Source: Ascaris suum | Taxonomy: Eukaryota > Nematoda > Chromadorea > Rhabditida > Ascarididae | NCBI GenBank assembly: GCA_013433145.1 | Contig: CM024183.1 | Span: 4,520,001 to 4,584,000, forward strand | Length of the DNA stretch: 64,000 nucleotides | Direction: 5' to 3' | Shown: positions 35,623-49,200 of the stretch, piece by piece | Position numbering within the stretch: the stretch's first letter is position 1 | Layout of the letters: every line of letters starts with the position of its first letter | Notes under the pieces: model-generated | Told to the model about the DNA's origin: nothing | Database searches by the model: none | The model's input: only the letters and a program-made list of their open reading frames with translations | Made by a program: the position numbers and the translations under genes

Positions 35623-37273
35623 CTGCAAAGAGATTTATTCAAATTTTTCTTAGATAGCGGAAATGTTTCAACGGCTTTGATTGCTAAAAAAACGTGCACG
35701 AGAACGAAAAATCCGATATAAATGAAAACTCTTCAATTAGGAAAGACTTTAAGCGCGCACAAGGTGAAAAAACATAAAAGCTTCCAGATCCAATTGTAAA
35801 AAGAAAAAAATTTGTTCGATTCAACACATTTTTTCCTTTCGATGGTCAATCGAGTCTCCTGACCTCGTGCATTTACTCTGGTCCTATCAGCTACCCTCAC
35901 TTTCTTCTGAATCCGACTGAGATTTTTTTCAGAACTTTTGTCGGGCGGGGGGGCATTGCTCCATCCTGGATTGCAAACATTTTCGCCTTCCTCAGTATTC
36001 GTTACATTTACAAAATTGCCTTGATCACATAAATAAAAGTCTGGATAGCACGTTATTAGGGCATGTTACAAGTTCAACTAACCGATGATGTCAAGGTTCA
36101 CTAGCGTGCCACATATGGTACTCATAAGTGCTGAAACGCCTTTTCATTATTGTCGTTGAAAGTGCCAGATCGATCCACTATGAAATCATCCTATAACTAT
36201 ATTAGTGGAAAATATTTTTGGTTGCCTTTTTTTTTCCACAATATATCGCAATTGAGAATTTAAATCAATGAGTAATAAGTACGCTCGCGTTGATCCCCAT
36301 TTATTCCCATTTCACACGTATCCGATCTGCATTTTGACTTCGATCAGATTAAAAAACAACGAGATTTTTCTATCGCATCATTTTCTATCGTTTAATTTCT
36401 CGCCGATTTATGAAACTGCTTAGACGGTTCAACGGTATGTAAACCCATAAAGTGCACGCTTTTCTAGCACAGTTCTTCGCTTGCACTACAACCTAAGCAT
36501 TGCATCATGCATGTAAATTTTCCATTTTTGAATATTTACAACCTCTCTCAAATTCACGTGACGACGTTAGTTCGATATAGGGTGTCATCTTATAGAATGC
36601 ATTATAAACACCTATCGTTAGTGCTTGTCGAGTTGAAAGTATCGGAGAGACAAGGAGGCAGAAACAAACGTTGAGATTAGCGAAGTTCATCATAATGCAC
36701 TATTGCTGAGCTGATTTGTAGAAGCGGATAATTAAGGACGATTGAGAGAAATACGAACAACTTGCTAGTCTTCTATTAAAAACAGAATATAAAGTTGTGA
36801 ACTTTAGTCGCTTTCGTCGAGTGATGCAGTTGACGGCGCTTATTCCGCCTGATCGTTTGCATATCGGGAATTACGCTCGGGTTGATGCTTTTCTTGTGGT
36901 CCTAATGCAAAACTCATCAAAGCGAAAAATTTCCATCTATCGTTTATTAAGGCAAATAGAGCAGAAGTCGTCTAAGTCAAAAAAGAGGGTGTTCTGTTTT
37001 GCAGTGACCATAGCTGGACATTCCATGATTCAAGAGGTTAAGTTGCCATACTCAACATCCTATTTTGTTGACATACTGCCCTCTTGGCTGATGATGGAAA
37101 CACTAGGAGAATCGTCCTTATCGTATGCATGCAAAACCGGCACTCAAAAAACGTCTGTTTTCGCTTCTTTATACGTTCTCACATATGCTCCGAGATCCTT
37201 TATACGATAAAAGTGACGGGAATTCCAGATCGATCTTTGCAGATCCAAAATCATTTCACCAAGTTGACGAAAC
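35623..37273. other. Intergenic stretch before the SLC12A8-like gene
   Basis: The plus frame 36797-37210 (137 codons) is not protein-like and does not join the downstream gene in frame. An acceptor-like CGATCTTTGCAG ends at 37242, 31 nt before the chosen ATG, and may be where a 5' UTR exon or a spliced leader joins. Confidence 0.4.
37242..37243 (+). promoter_or_regulatory. Probable 5' UTR or trans-splice acceptor of the SLC12A8-like gene
   Basis: CGATCTTTGCAG ends at 37242, 31 nt upstream of the ATG at 37274. Many nematode mRNAs receive a spliced leader at such a site. It could equally accept a non-coding first exon. Confidence 0.4.
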
Positions 37274-40200
37274 ATGGAAGGAACGTCTGAGAAACAGCAT
37301 CAAACGGAGCCCGAGGATTCACTTTTCGCCCAGGAACAACGCCACTATAGCGATGTACCATGGTGGCAAAGGCTAGTTTCGTAGTGCAGTGCACTTCCAT
37401 ACGATTACATCTTATACCCAAATGTATTGCTCCTTTTGAGTACTCTTTCGTTCATGTAGGAACAATAGGGGAAGCGCACATGTTTGGAAGTGAGCGAGCA
37501 AATAATGCGAATTGCGCTCTGAAAAAAATTTTGATTTCACTAAAAAGGTCCTGAAATCGAGTTTTCAACACAGCACATATTGACATGGACGCAACATGCG
37601 ATAAAAGTTATGCTGCGTAACAACTCAAAAGTCTTCCATACGCATAACAGTGTGTGAAATTATGCTATTTCTGCGCGAGACCTTTGTTGCTAAAGCTCTC
37701 CGACAATTTTCGGATAGTTTTCGGGGACATTTCTATACGTTTTCGTTCCCCTCCTGTACTTGCGTTCTTCTACTTCTCTGATAGCCAACGTGTAAAGAGT
37801 CTTACTTTCCATGTGATTTTACCAGCTCTCGAAATCGCTATAAGCAAAGGTCGTGGCTATCGATAGCATATCTGCGGTAAAACACCTTTAGCAGCATTCT
37901 TCTTGTCGTAAAGCGGCTGGTGAAATCATGAAAAATTCAAATGATAACTCTATCGTGGCAAAGAAAATGTGGTCGTGGCAAGCAAGGACCGACCGTGTTA
38001 CAAGTATCATGAAAGGATATCGCGTTGCTAATTTCCTGTCAAAATGACGACTAGAAAATTTTCATTCGAGTGATAAGTTTAACTCAGCGACTTAATAAAG
38101 AGACAGGCAATAACATTTTCATAATTTTTGCTAAGATCATTAAATAATGAAATTTGCTGTGGCAACAAAACTTGAGAATTCAATGTCATGTAACTGTTTT
38201 CAAACGGGCATATTTATCGATAAGTACGAGGGATTTCATTCGGAACGGCACGGGAAACTATCGACTTTGCTTTGTCGCTTCCTTTTAAAAGTATCGAATA
38301 TCTTCTCAGAACGCATATGTGCAATTTTGTTCGGAAAATTTCACTTCAAGCAATAAGAAACATAATTTCCGTTTCACATATGGAGTGCTGCGATTGCATA
38401 AATTTCATGATCACTGTCAAGTTTCGGTATCATCTAAGGTTTTAGGAACTTCCTCCTTACAAGGCCTGTACTGTTCGGAACGTGGGATGGAGTCTTTACA
38501 ACTGTTATGGTGAACATTTTTGGTATTATCGTCTTCCTTCGAATGGGCTGGATTGTGGTGAGTTAGATTCGTTTAAGGTGTTCCGGAAATTTTCTCACTG
38601 AATGTGCTCTCCCACAAACTTTGTAGATCAGGATCTCCAAATCTGGAGAGACATGGGCCAATGTTTAACAATAGATAGACTAGACCAGTAAAGAGTAGAA
38701 AGGCTGTCGAGTGGAAGAGTTGGTATATAGCAGTAGGTATAGACTAAGATTTTGGAATTTATAGCAAAAAAAAGAGGAATGCAGTATTTATAAATATTAA
38801 CATAAGTATACAACAAAATAATATAAGTCAGGAAAATGCAGCAAATAAACTTCTTTGTTTATGGCGGCGAATTCAATTACTGAAGGAAAAATTTGCGTAG
38901 ATGACCGCTGTTGAAAGCAGATTTTCCTCAGAAGATTATGGATGGGTGATCGGCTTGAATTTACAAGCATGATCTGTTTTATTGCCGTGTATGTTTCGCG
39001 TCTCATTCCTTGAGCAATAAAGAGACAATGATGACGGTCGGGAAATAAGAGTAAAATCAAATTTGCGGCAAGTCGCTCTGAACGTCGGGGGAGGGGGGAG
39101 GGGTATAAAGCGCAGCTTCTTTGCTTCCGGTGCAGTCAAATCGCTTCCGAAAATTCGCATGTGAATTAAGTTTCAAGCGCCGGCTTATTCAGCAATTAAT
39201 GTTAGGTGACTATGTAAATGGACGTAAATGATTCAAGTCTCATGAATCTGTGTGTGAATTGCTATTAACTTCACTCATTACTTGTAACTTTAGTTGTTAT
39301 CCTCTTACCTATAGCACACCGGTTTAGCCCGATTTCTTATCCATACGTTAGCTGATACACCTGTATGGTATGCTTACACGAAGTTTCGAAGATGGAGAAG
39401 GCGTCTGGTTTGGACAACTCTGTGCATCGTAGCGTTTTCAGGGCACGGCTGGTATAGCGAACGCAATTCTGTTGCTAATAATCTGTACGACTCTTGCACT
39501 TATACCGGTGTTCTCGGCTATTGGTATATGCGAGCGATGTCAAATACAAAGTGGAGGCATCTACTTCCTCATATCTCACGTCCTTGGAGGCCAAATCGGT
39601 GGAGCTGTTGGTCTTATGTACGCATTTGGACAGGTGAGTGAGTGCACGTCCAATTCACTCCAGCCGCTCTTATGCTTATGATCGTTTGCTGGCAAAGCAT
39701 TTGGCTCTACTTTCTTTCATGCACGTGAATGCCTCAAGAAATGGCAGGTCTCTTAGTAGTGTGCGATGTGTCTATAGGCGGAAGGAAGCATATGTGGACT
39801 GTCACAAAGAAGCGCTTGGTGGGAACAGTTGTGCTTAAGGCGCATAGCCATGACCACGACGGAAGACAAGAAGTCCAGCAGAAAATAGAAAGAACCCCTG
39901 TCTGGATTTGTACTGCAGGTTGTCCGGAACGTTTCGAAAGGGGGCACAAAAGATCATTTCGAACGAATCAAGAGAAGTCTCCAAGCATGACATTTTTTAG
40001 CTTTTAGACATTGAATCTCTTAACGTAAATCTTTGTAGCTCTTTCGAGTTTATTAGCATGCTTCATATTTCAATTGGCTTCCACTCGTTACTTGTCCAGC
40101 TGGGTGACCGGAATTTGAAAGAATGTGTCGATTACCGCAGTTTGGAGGGAGGGGGGGGGGGGGGAAGAAATAACCGCTGAAAAACACCTGTGCTGTGGAA

Positions 40201-43200
40201 TTGCGTTCACATAACTTGTACGATGTGTCTTTTAAAGGTGGGCGGAAATTGCACAAGAGGTAATGGCAATATCATCACAAGGTGTCTTTTCTACTTGGTT
40301 TCTGTTGTTTATCGTTGCCTGAATTAGTAAATTCTGTCGCATTCATCTGCGCATGCAAGATGGGCTGATCCCATTACACGTCTCTTTTTTTCCATTTACA
40401 ATCATAATGCTGGCCACTGAGATCCTCAACAGGTTGGATCTGCAGATCAGCGCAGAGTTTATTGCACACTGACGTTTTATGTACTCTTGACGGTGTGTGG
40501 TAGCTGTATTAGGGACAAAATGACATACAAACTGCGAGGTAACGAGGAGCTATTTACCAGTTTCCAAGGGTGCAATTTGCAAAGAAAACAGACTAATCTT
40601 CACATCATCACATTTCCAGCAGGCTTTTTTCTCATCCTTTTTCTTGTTCTCGAACTCTGTCTCGTGCTTTTTTAAGAGACACTAAAAGTGATGCTGATTT
40701 CCTTCATCGCCTTCTTGAACTTGTTTTTACCCTTTCGGTATTGGCCATACTCCCTGGGACAAAATATAATTGAGACAGCGGTTGTTGAACTCCTTGTTTC
40801 TATCGCCTTCTTTGCGGTTATTCCTGTGTTTCCACCAAAGCTTGAGAACTGATAACGATGACTATGATATTTTCGGTGCAACGGATATTTTCGGTGCAAT
40901 ACTATTTCTCGATAAACTCAACAGTAACCTTGTGCACTTTGATTTTTATTTGCAGGCTGTAGCGACTGGTCTTGTTGCTGTTGGTTTTGGAGAAAGTATC
41001 GCGAAATTATTCGGTACAGAGGATATGAAAATTGTCAAATTGGTAGCTGCAGCAACGCTCCTCGTTCTAACAGGTTAGCAGCATTCGCTTTCAAACCTTC
41101 ACCGATCAGCGCTTGCCAATTCACCTTACAACAACTTTATACTTATTGTCAAACAGTTAATTTCATGAACCAGACGGATTGGGTGGTCTGAAGAATTATA
41201 TCAAATCAGGCATATTTGAGTTGTGTAGAGATATTTGAGTGTAGAGTTCGAATGAAGTGAATCTTTAGTGGTCTCAAGGATGCGGTCAGTGCGCATTAGA
41301 CAGAGCTCACCATATTGATGGCGTTATGCGTTTCGTGCTGCTTTACAATGCGCTGTAACTTTTGTCGAATGATTTTATGTCTATGGTTCTCGCCTCAGGC
41401 AGCGCAATTGTATATGGTATCTCATTATTCATTACCTGCTTATTGTTTTACAAACTTCCGTATTTATTTTGCACTTTCTTGAATTGCTAATTAGCCCAGG
41501 ATCCTTAAAAGGTTTTGTGACAGAAGCACTACATTATCCGGTTTTTCATGCTGACAAACAGCTTTTTAGCGCAACTACCAGATTGCAGTCTAGGAAGAGA
41601 GTGGTTCGAAAATAAGGCATGAAGTCTCGAGATATGAACATTTTTTGCGCATTGAGTAAGAATCACAAACAAACGACCTTCATCTCTCATGGTCGAAAAA
41701 TCCGCTGAGTGAGTAAACTTTTGGCTTTTGCGTGCAGCGAGCGACACTCACTCGCCCAATGCTGGACAATGGAAACACGTCTATCACCAACAAAATATGT
41801 ATCTCCAAAATGCTGACAAAAGCACATTTGCCAGCTCCACTGATGCGCTTTTCTCGCTTTTTTAATATTCTCATCGATGCAAAATGCATGCACTTTTTTA
41901 TGTATTTTCAACTATCTGTATATTTTTAATGCACTTTTTCAACCATTTTAAGTTGATCGATTAATATAAGCGTTGCATTGAGCGTACTCCCAAACTTACA
42001 AATGTACGCTGATTTACAACATCGGCGTACTGCGCTGTGTCAGCTGAAATTTATAAAATAGCATTGAAGAGTGGAGATGTACCTAAAGAATATGGGCACC
42101 CTTGGCTCATCATATCAGCCGGCGCCAGCCTCCTAAATATTAGAAACTAGTGAAGGATGGTCTGATGATGTGCACTGTCAGGAAAACGGAGAGCTTGCAT
42201 AGATCTGACCCTCTGTCCTTAATGAACCGGTTAGAGCACAAAATTCGGCACGAAGTTTCTCCTAGTGATAAAAGTTTGCTTGTTAAGAAACAAATGAAAA
42301 AGCTCTCCAAGGCTCATCATTCCATGTCATTTGTAACCGTTTACCGGAAATACAAGCACAGGCATGCATGCGGAAGAATAAACACGGTATTCCTACAAAG
42401 GGTCGCACCAAAATTTGCAAAAGGCGACTCAAATAGACAAAGCATTCCATATGTATTCAAGAATTAAGCCAAAAAAGGCAACGACATTTAACCATGCGAA
42501 TAAGTGAATAGGAAATTCCAATCAGGTAAGGCAAAATTAAGAAATTGAAGAGAGGAAGTCACAGTAGAATTTTATTCGCAAAATACGAGAATTTCACAGA
42601 GCTGTAAGCACGACCTGACTGTTTAACTTCCAACGTGGGCTGCAGTCTCACACTTTAAACAGGTGGCTAAGTAGAGCCATTTCATCGCTCTAAAGGATTA
42701 TTTTATTTTCATGAAAATCGAAGTATACCAGGGAAAATGTACAGAGAGCAAAAGGCGAGAGGTGCGCAAGACTGGTACGAATCGGAGTCAGAACTCGAAA
42801 AGTCGTAGATTTTCGGGACCCTTGAATCACAATTCCTGACCGTCTCTAATGTGCACTACCCGGCGGGTTTGCCACGGGTCATATAGATTGTCGAGATGGG
42901 AGTCATATGCTGCGGTGGTGATTTTATACAAGGAGAAGGGACGATAGAGAATACAACCGGAACCACCGGGTAGTTTTGAAAAAAGTGATCGCTGATAGAG
43001 AAGCATGCTATGCAAAAGATTAAATTTCCAGCGATTAACACAGCGGGCGTTCGATGGGTTATTCGCCTTCAGCTGTTGCTGCTTGGTTTTCTATGTCTGG
43101 CCGTGCTGGACTTCTTCCTCGGCGTTTTCTTCACGATTGACGAAGGTACTTTATCATATGTTGAATAAAAACCAAAGTTCTGAGGGTACTTTCGGTATGG

Positions 43201-46200
43201 ATTACAGGCTGCGGTGTAATATTGACTTGTTTTTTTCCCACTCTACTTTTGTTTTGCCCCTGAACGATCCGCTAATCGCTTCTCTTTCGAGGCTCGACCA
43301 GGTGCTACGTAATTTGGCAGCAAAACAAGAGGACAAGTTTTTCATAAGCCTTTAAAAATTCAGCAGTAGTAACAGCGGAGGGGATAACACGAAGGCAGGG
43401 GGTCGTCCCTCTGATAGAGCCTTGCCACCTCTGTACCAACCAGCAGCAGGCACTCCTCATTCGCGGTTCGAATGTGAACCGCCAAGGTCCAAACCGACCC
43501 TCGCTAAGACGACATCTCACGTAGACACCTAGAAGCACACTGATCCTGTAAGCAAATACGCTCTCTCACCAACCCTTGGCTTCGTCGAGGGTTTGCTCTG
43601 TCCTATGGTCATCGCTTCTCTAATGTGCCTGGCAGCAGTCGATGTACGCTTTATTGATCGCCTGTTACAGTGGGAATGGATGAGAATGTTCCTTAGAGGC
43701 GTTGAAAGTCGATAACGCAACTTGATCATTGATAATTTACAAGTCCTTCAGATGCAGCTTCCAGCGCTTATTAAGCTTACAAGCATCTTGCAGTACCTAC
43801 ATTCCTTAATAAGTATTGTACTTCTCACTTCAGTTGGAAATATTTGCGTGATTTTTTTTCCTTATAATCTGCGCCGTTAGATCCCATATGATTCCATAGG
43901 CAAAAGTTGTCGTTGCTTGATGCGAGCTTGAGTGTCTGCTTGTGCTCCTCGCTCTCAATACTGGTTCGCCGTATTGGTTACGCGACCTTCGTTTCGAGAT
44001 GTGGGATTCGTGGTTTTATAAGCAGACGACTGGATATTCGTTTTCAGAACACGGTGTTGGCCACATATCAACTCGTCAGTTCGAGCTCAACACAGACCCG
44101 ATGTATGATGGTATCAACTGCTCGAAGATCGGATTCGACGTGCGGCGATCAAATGAAAGTTTCTTCACCGTCTTTGGCGTCTTCTTTGCAAATTTCCTCG
44201 GCGTACTTGCAGGTTCCTACAACTCTCTTGAAAGTACGAAGGAGATTCCCCACCATGAGGATTTGGGCGCTGATTGCTTCACAAAGGGAAAGAAGGGAAC
44301 ATGAAGAGACTTTTTAAAACGTATGTGAATTCTAAAAGCACCGGAAGCCTTGCGTCCAAAGAATAATAGACAATTTCCGTTGTATTTGTCATTTTCTGCA
44401 ATCACAGCCGATATGCTGTTAACGACATAAGGCTTATGTTATCTCATGTCATCACTCTGTCATCCGTACAGTGCGGAGAAGAACCGAATGGCAGCTTAAA
44501 GACTTGCGACCAAAACCTCATTATCTTTCTAATAACTAGCCTTCCCGAGAAAATCGCATCGTTTAGCAGCAACAACGCACTTGTTTCAATTATCGAACAT
44601 CCGTTTTTCTACAATGTACGTAAATAATAAATAGGTTGACGCTGAAGCCTAGTAAATAGTCCTCGGTTTTGTTGTCAGTGAAGTTTCAACAATTTTTCTT
44701 GTGGGGACTTCTATATGCTTTTTTTTTCTCAAGGAAGACACACCCCGAATAAGTGAACACTTCTAGATTAAAGACCTTTCGAGCCGAATATATTGGAGTC
44801 TTATGAAGACTTCCAGGTAATTATTCTCTAGCTAATATTTTTAAGAGAAACAGTAGAGAAATGTCTAACTGATATAGAAATGATTGTCGACGGTGAGGGA
44901 ATGTGTAGGGTGGAACGACAGAAGTGCTTCATCCTAAAATTTCTCCTCATATATACGTACGGCCATCTGGCTTCAGATGCTGTTATACTTTTCCTCTTAC
45001 TATTATGAAAGCAGTGTTGTCCAGATTTTAAGTTTAGATTTAATACATATACGTTCCCTTTTTCAGGTGTAAATATGAGCGGCGATCTGAAGGACCCACA
45101 TAAGAGCATACCGGTGGGTGAACTTGCTGCTGTTGGAGTCAGGTAGGTTGATAGAGTACTGCATAAACCGCCTGTTTCTCGGTTTAAAGTACGTTTGCAA
45201 TCACTTGCTGCATTCTCCATGCTTCTACCGTCTAAACAACACTTTACAATTTTCTGGTCTGCACAGCTGCGTTACAAACATGCATTATAGGACGAACTAC
45301 GTTATAACCGTTAAAATAATTCGGAGCGTTGTTTCAGCTCAACTGTATGCTTCTTCTTCATCGTCGCGTTAGGTGCGGTGGCAGATCGTGCTTATCTTCT
45401 TTGCGATTCTCTTATCGCCGAAAAAATCTCACTGACCGGATTTTTATTCCTCACCGGTCTATATATATCTTCGTTGAGTTCGACAATTGGTTCTCTTCTT
45501 GGCACACCTCGTGTTATCCAGAGTATTGCAGCCGAGGGAGTAATCCCGATCTTAAACCCACTAGCTGCTGGAGTAAGTTTTTTATGAAGCGCACTGATGA
45601 AGATGGTCCACCTCACATCCACTCCTTTGGCAGCTCCAAGTAATACTGCATTAATTGATTGGGTGTTGCTTTTCTCCGTCGCTATCATAACCTCTCGATT
45701 ACCTTATGCGTCACTGGCGCATATGCTGTCGAATAAGCATGAAATATGTTCGCAATGAAAGGCATCTTTCCGAGCGTTCTAAGATTGCACACAGTGAAAA
45801 TATAACCTTATGGCACTAAACTCGTTCGTTGTCTGTCGTTCATACCGAATGTAATATCGGCTCATCCTTCGCATCAAATCATGACGTTTGTGGGTGCTAA
45901 TTTCATGCCGGTTGGCTGTTTTTGACAGTTTCTTTCGTCCCACCTCTTGTGAACTTATTGCTGGCAAGGCGCCATTCGGATTTCTTATGCTCTTGAGCAA
46001 AAGTCTGTGATATGACAATGAGGATCACACCATCCTTGCTTCACTATTTCGCCTATATTACATGTATTCCTTTCATGTAAGGCATCATACTGGCGCTACA
46101 CTGCAAACACATTAAAAAATCCTCGACGTGTTTTAGACTTGCAGCATATCGGTTCACTTGCTGATTGTCATCAACACAGGTCGTGTTCGGTAATAGCTGT

Positions 46201-49200
46201 TTATATAAATGCATTTTTCAGCAAGGACCGAACAATAATCCGATACGTGCCGGCATAGTAATGATGATGGTTGCCATCGTATTTGTAATGTTAGGCGACC
46301 TCAATCAGCTGGCCATCTTATCAACGATGCCGTTCATGATCACCTACGCATTTGTCAACTACTCCTACGTATCGCTTGCGATGAGTTATGATCTTCAGTC
46401 GGTCAACAGTATCGCGTAGGTCTTTTCCATGTCCTCGCAGGCACTTATGTTCTTTTATTCTGCTTAAAACGTTTTTCACATTTGACTTTTCAACTTCATG
46501 ATCTTTCAGATTCTTCACTCACTTCATAGTTAACCTTTTTTTCAGTGGAACATACGAAGTAATTTCCAAAGTACTATAATTCAATCGCACTTTACTGTAG
46601 ATAGGAATTGTTAGATTGATTGCAATTTGTTCTTTTTGGCATCGATCAGAGGCTTCTAATAAGGAACGATTTTATTCTCTTTCCATCATTTTGTCTTACC
46701 AAACATATTTCTGCAATGAAATAGTGCTAATGCCTATTTTTAAAGAATATAATGTGGCCTGAGTAGGTGTAATATCTTCAGCTTTGCCTCATTTCATTTC
46801 TTGTGAAGAATTCTGTGACAACTGTTCTTACAGAAATGCCAGCAAAGAAAAACAGTCATATGGAAGTATGGGAAACTTGAAGGGAGCCGCGGAAGGTACA
46901 TCAGCTGCCGACCTCGATAGCTTGTTTCCAGAGCGAATGCAGCATCCTGAATTGGGAGGTAGGCGGTATTTATGGACTGTAGTCCTCGAACTTTGCTATG
47001 CGTCCAATCCTGTACTACATAAGGTTACAATACTGAATCGAAGGGTGGAAACCTTGTTTAGCTTTGCTTCGTGCAAGTGCTATTTGATTCTAGTGTGGTT
47101 TCTGCTGAACCTTTTTATGACCGCTTCCCGAGGAAAGCAGTGATCGCGTCTCAAAAGAACACCAGCAAACCAATGTTTGCGCTTGATCCCGAAATCTGAA
47201 CTGGCTTGACATTTTCCTTCATTCACCAAGTTCTGCTAGTATATATGATGAGCAAAGGGCACCTCCCGACTTAGTGGGCGGAGAGGGCTCAAGGAAAAGC
47301 ATTTCCATTGCAATGGCAACAGCTATTGCTCTTAGTTTGTTGCTTTTGAATTAACCCTTATGTCAGGGACAAATGTCAATAGAGAATCCCATCGATGTCT
47401 GGTTTTCGCCCTGTAATGACTTCATTTCCAATGCCTTAATGAGCCTTCGTTCTGGTGGACCTTTAGCAACATTGAAGCAATATTTTGCTCATTCCTCTGT
47501 AGTTTGGTTGTCAACGCAGTGAAAGCAAGCCTGATTCGAGTTTTGTTTTACCATTATTTCGTGTAATCACCCTTGTTCGTCAAAATGTGATCGTTGATGC
47601 GGTGTCGTACATCCTGCAAATGACAAGCATCAAGCGAAGTTAACTCAGCATTTTCAGCTGAACACCATACATCGGTGATTGGACAACCGCCATCGTGGTA
47701 CTCAATGTTCAGCAGTCGTTACATCTCTTTCATTGGGGTAATACAAATTTTTTTTTCCTGTCAGAACATAGTCGTTGTTGTTTGGTCTAGGAGGAAATTC
47801 ATTTTGCATTTGCCAAGGTGATAAACTTGCCCTAAAGGGAGCTGAAGCATCACCTTCAACAGTCTACCGATCGCGCGGAAAGTGGAAGAAAACGCGAAAA
47901 CGGAAGCTTGGAGAAAATTACTCCTTCTACTTCTCGACTGAACCCTCTCCAAGTTCTTGTGAAATTATTAGTCTTCAGGACCATAGGAAGCTTGTAATGT
48001 TTTTATACGATTATGGTACACAGTTCGTTATAAGTATATTTTTGGATTCTCAACGATCAATGCGGTGCTTCGAGTAAGCTTAGATTCTTGGTTGTAAAAG
48101 ATATTTTTTTATCATCTTTTATGTGGATCGTGGCCAGTTCTTGAGCTTTTTATCTTCGCAAACTTTTTAATGGACCATGGATTGCAAATCCTCTCAGTAT
48201 GCCTCCATGTTATTAAAAACCACTGAAAAAAGAAATCAAATCACCGTTTACTTAGTGGCATTACTTTTTTTGCTATTTCCCAAAACAATTTGAGGGGTAT
48301 TCAACTTTTTTTTCAGGCGATAGTCAACATCTTGATATTATTATTCGTTAACGTATGGTTTGCGTTATTCCATTTCGCCGCTCTCGCTGCTCTTTATTTC
48401 TACATTGGACGCGTTTGTCCGTCTGTATTTCCTGGTATGACTATTTGCAACAAATCTACTTGTGCTATTCTATACTCAAGCTTACAATAGCTTTATTTGC
48501 TCAACTTGCCATATGAGCTGAAACAGTGCACTGTAATGACACATAGAAGAAACGAGCAGTTTTCAAAAATGAGAATTGAGTCATTAAAGATTTAAACTCT
48601 CTAAGGTTAAGCTCATAGTAGTGGCTTCGAAAAATGCTGTAAAAGTTGGGAATTTTTTCTGCTGCAAGAGAAGCGCAAGTCATAAATTAAACAGAAAACA
48701 ACTTATTTGACATGCCAAGTTTCTTGATCGCTTATTTCATTTTATTATTTTTCAGTCATTACGTTCACTTTCCTCAGCACCCAAAACCACTGAAGAAATT
48801 AGATCTGCGGCAAAAGCTTATCTAAGGCATTTGGGACGAAATGAATTTTTCGCTCATAGTTTGACTTCCTAATGAGTTTTTTGTAACTTGTGCTCGGGTC
48901 TTATGAAAAATACGTCGGCATAAAATGAGTACACCAATGAAATTTTGCTGCGATTTCTGCATTGTTTATGATTGCTGAAAATTAGCGCGAAGGTGAGAGT
49001 TATTACCCTTGTGTATTATTCAGAATAATGCTGTCTATACATTTGCCGAATTAGGCAATTCGTTTATTCCCTCAAAATTTCAAGCGGTTCAATAAGTTTA
49101 GTTGCATGTGTGAAATAATTTTTAGGAGCATAAGCAGTTCAATTCTTTCCCATCAGAATTCGTCAACGATTTGAATGACTGGACCCTTTTTAAAGAATCT

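Noticed and set aside
36797..37210. 137-codon plus-strand ORF just upstream of the SLC12A8-like gene
   Set aside because: Not protein-like, not in frame with the transporter, and the transporter has a natural ATG in the exon carrying its conserved PWW motif.
44436..44627. ORF in intron 6 of the SLC12A8-like gene
   Set aside because: No homology, and the host exons join in phase without it.
45392..45688. 98-codon minus-strand ORF
   Set aside because: It is the antisense shadow of exon 8 of the SLC12A8-like gene.
46285..46290. Nematode telomere word TTAGGC
   Set aside because: Only isolated single copies (also near 7214, 13697, 15735, 18931, 24184); no array, so no sign of a telomere addition site or chromosome break region.
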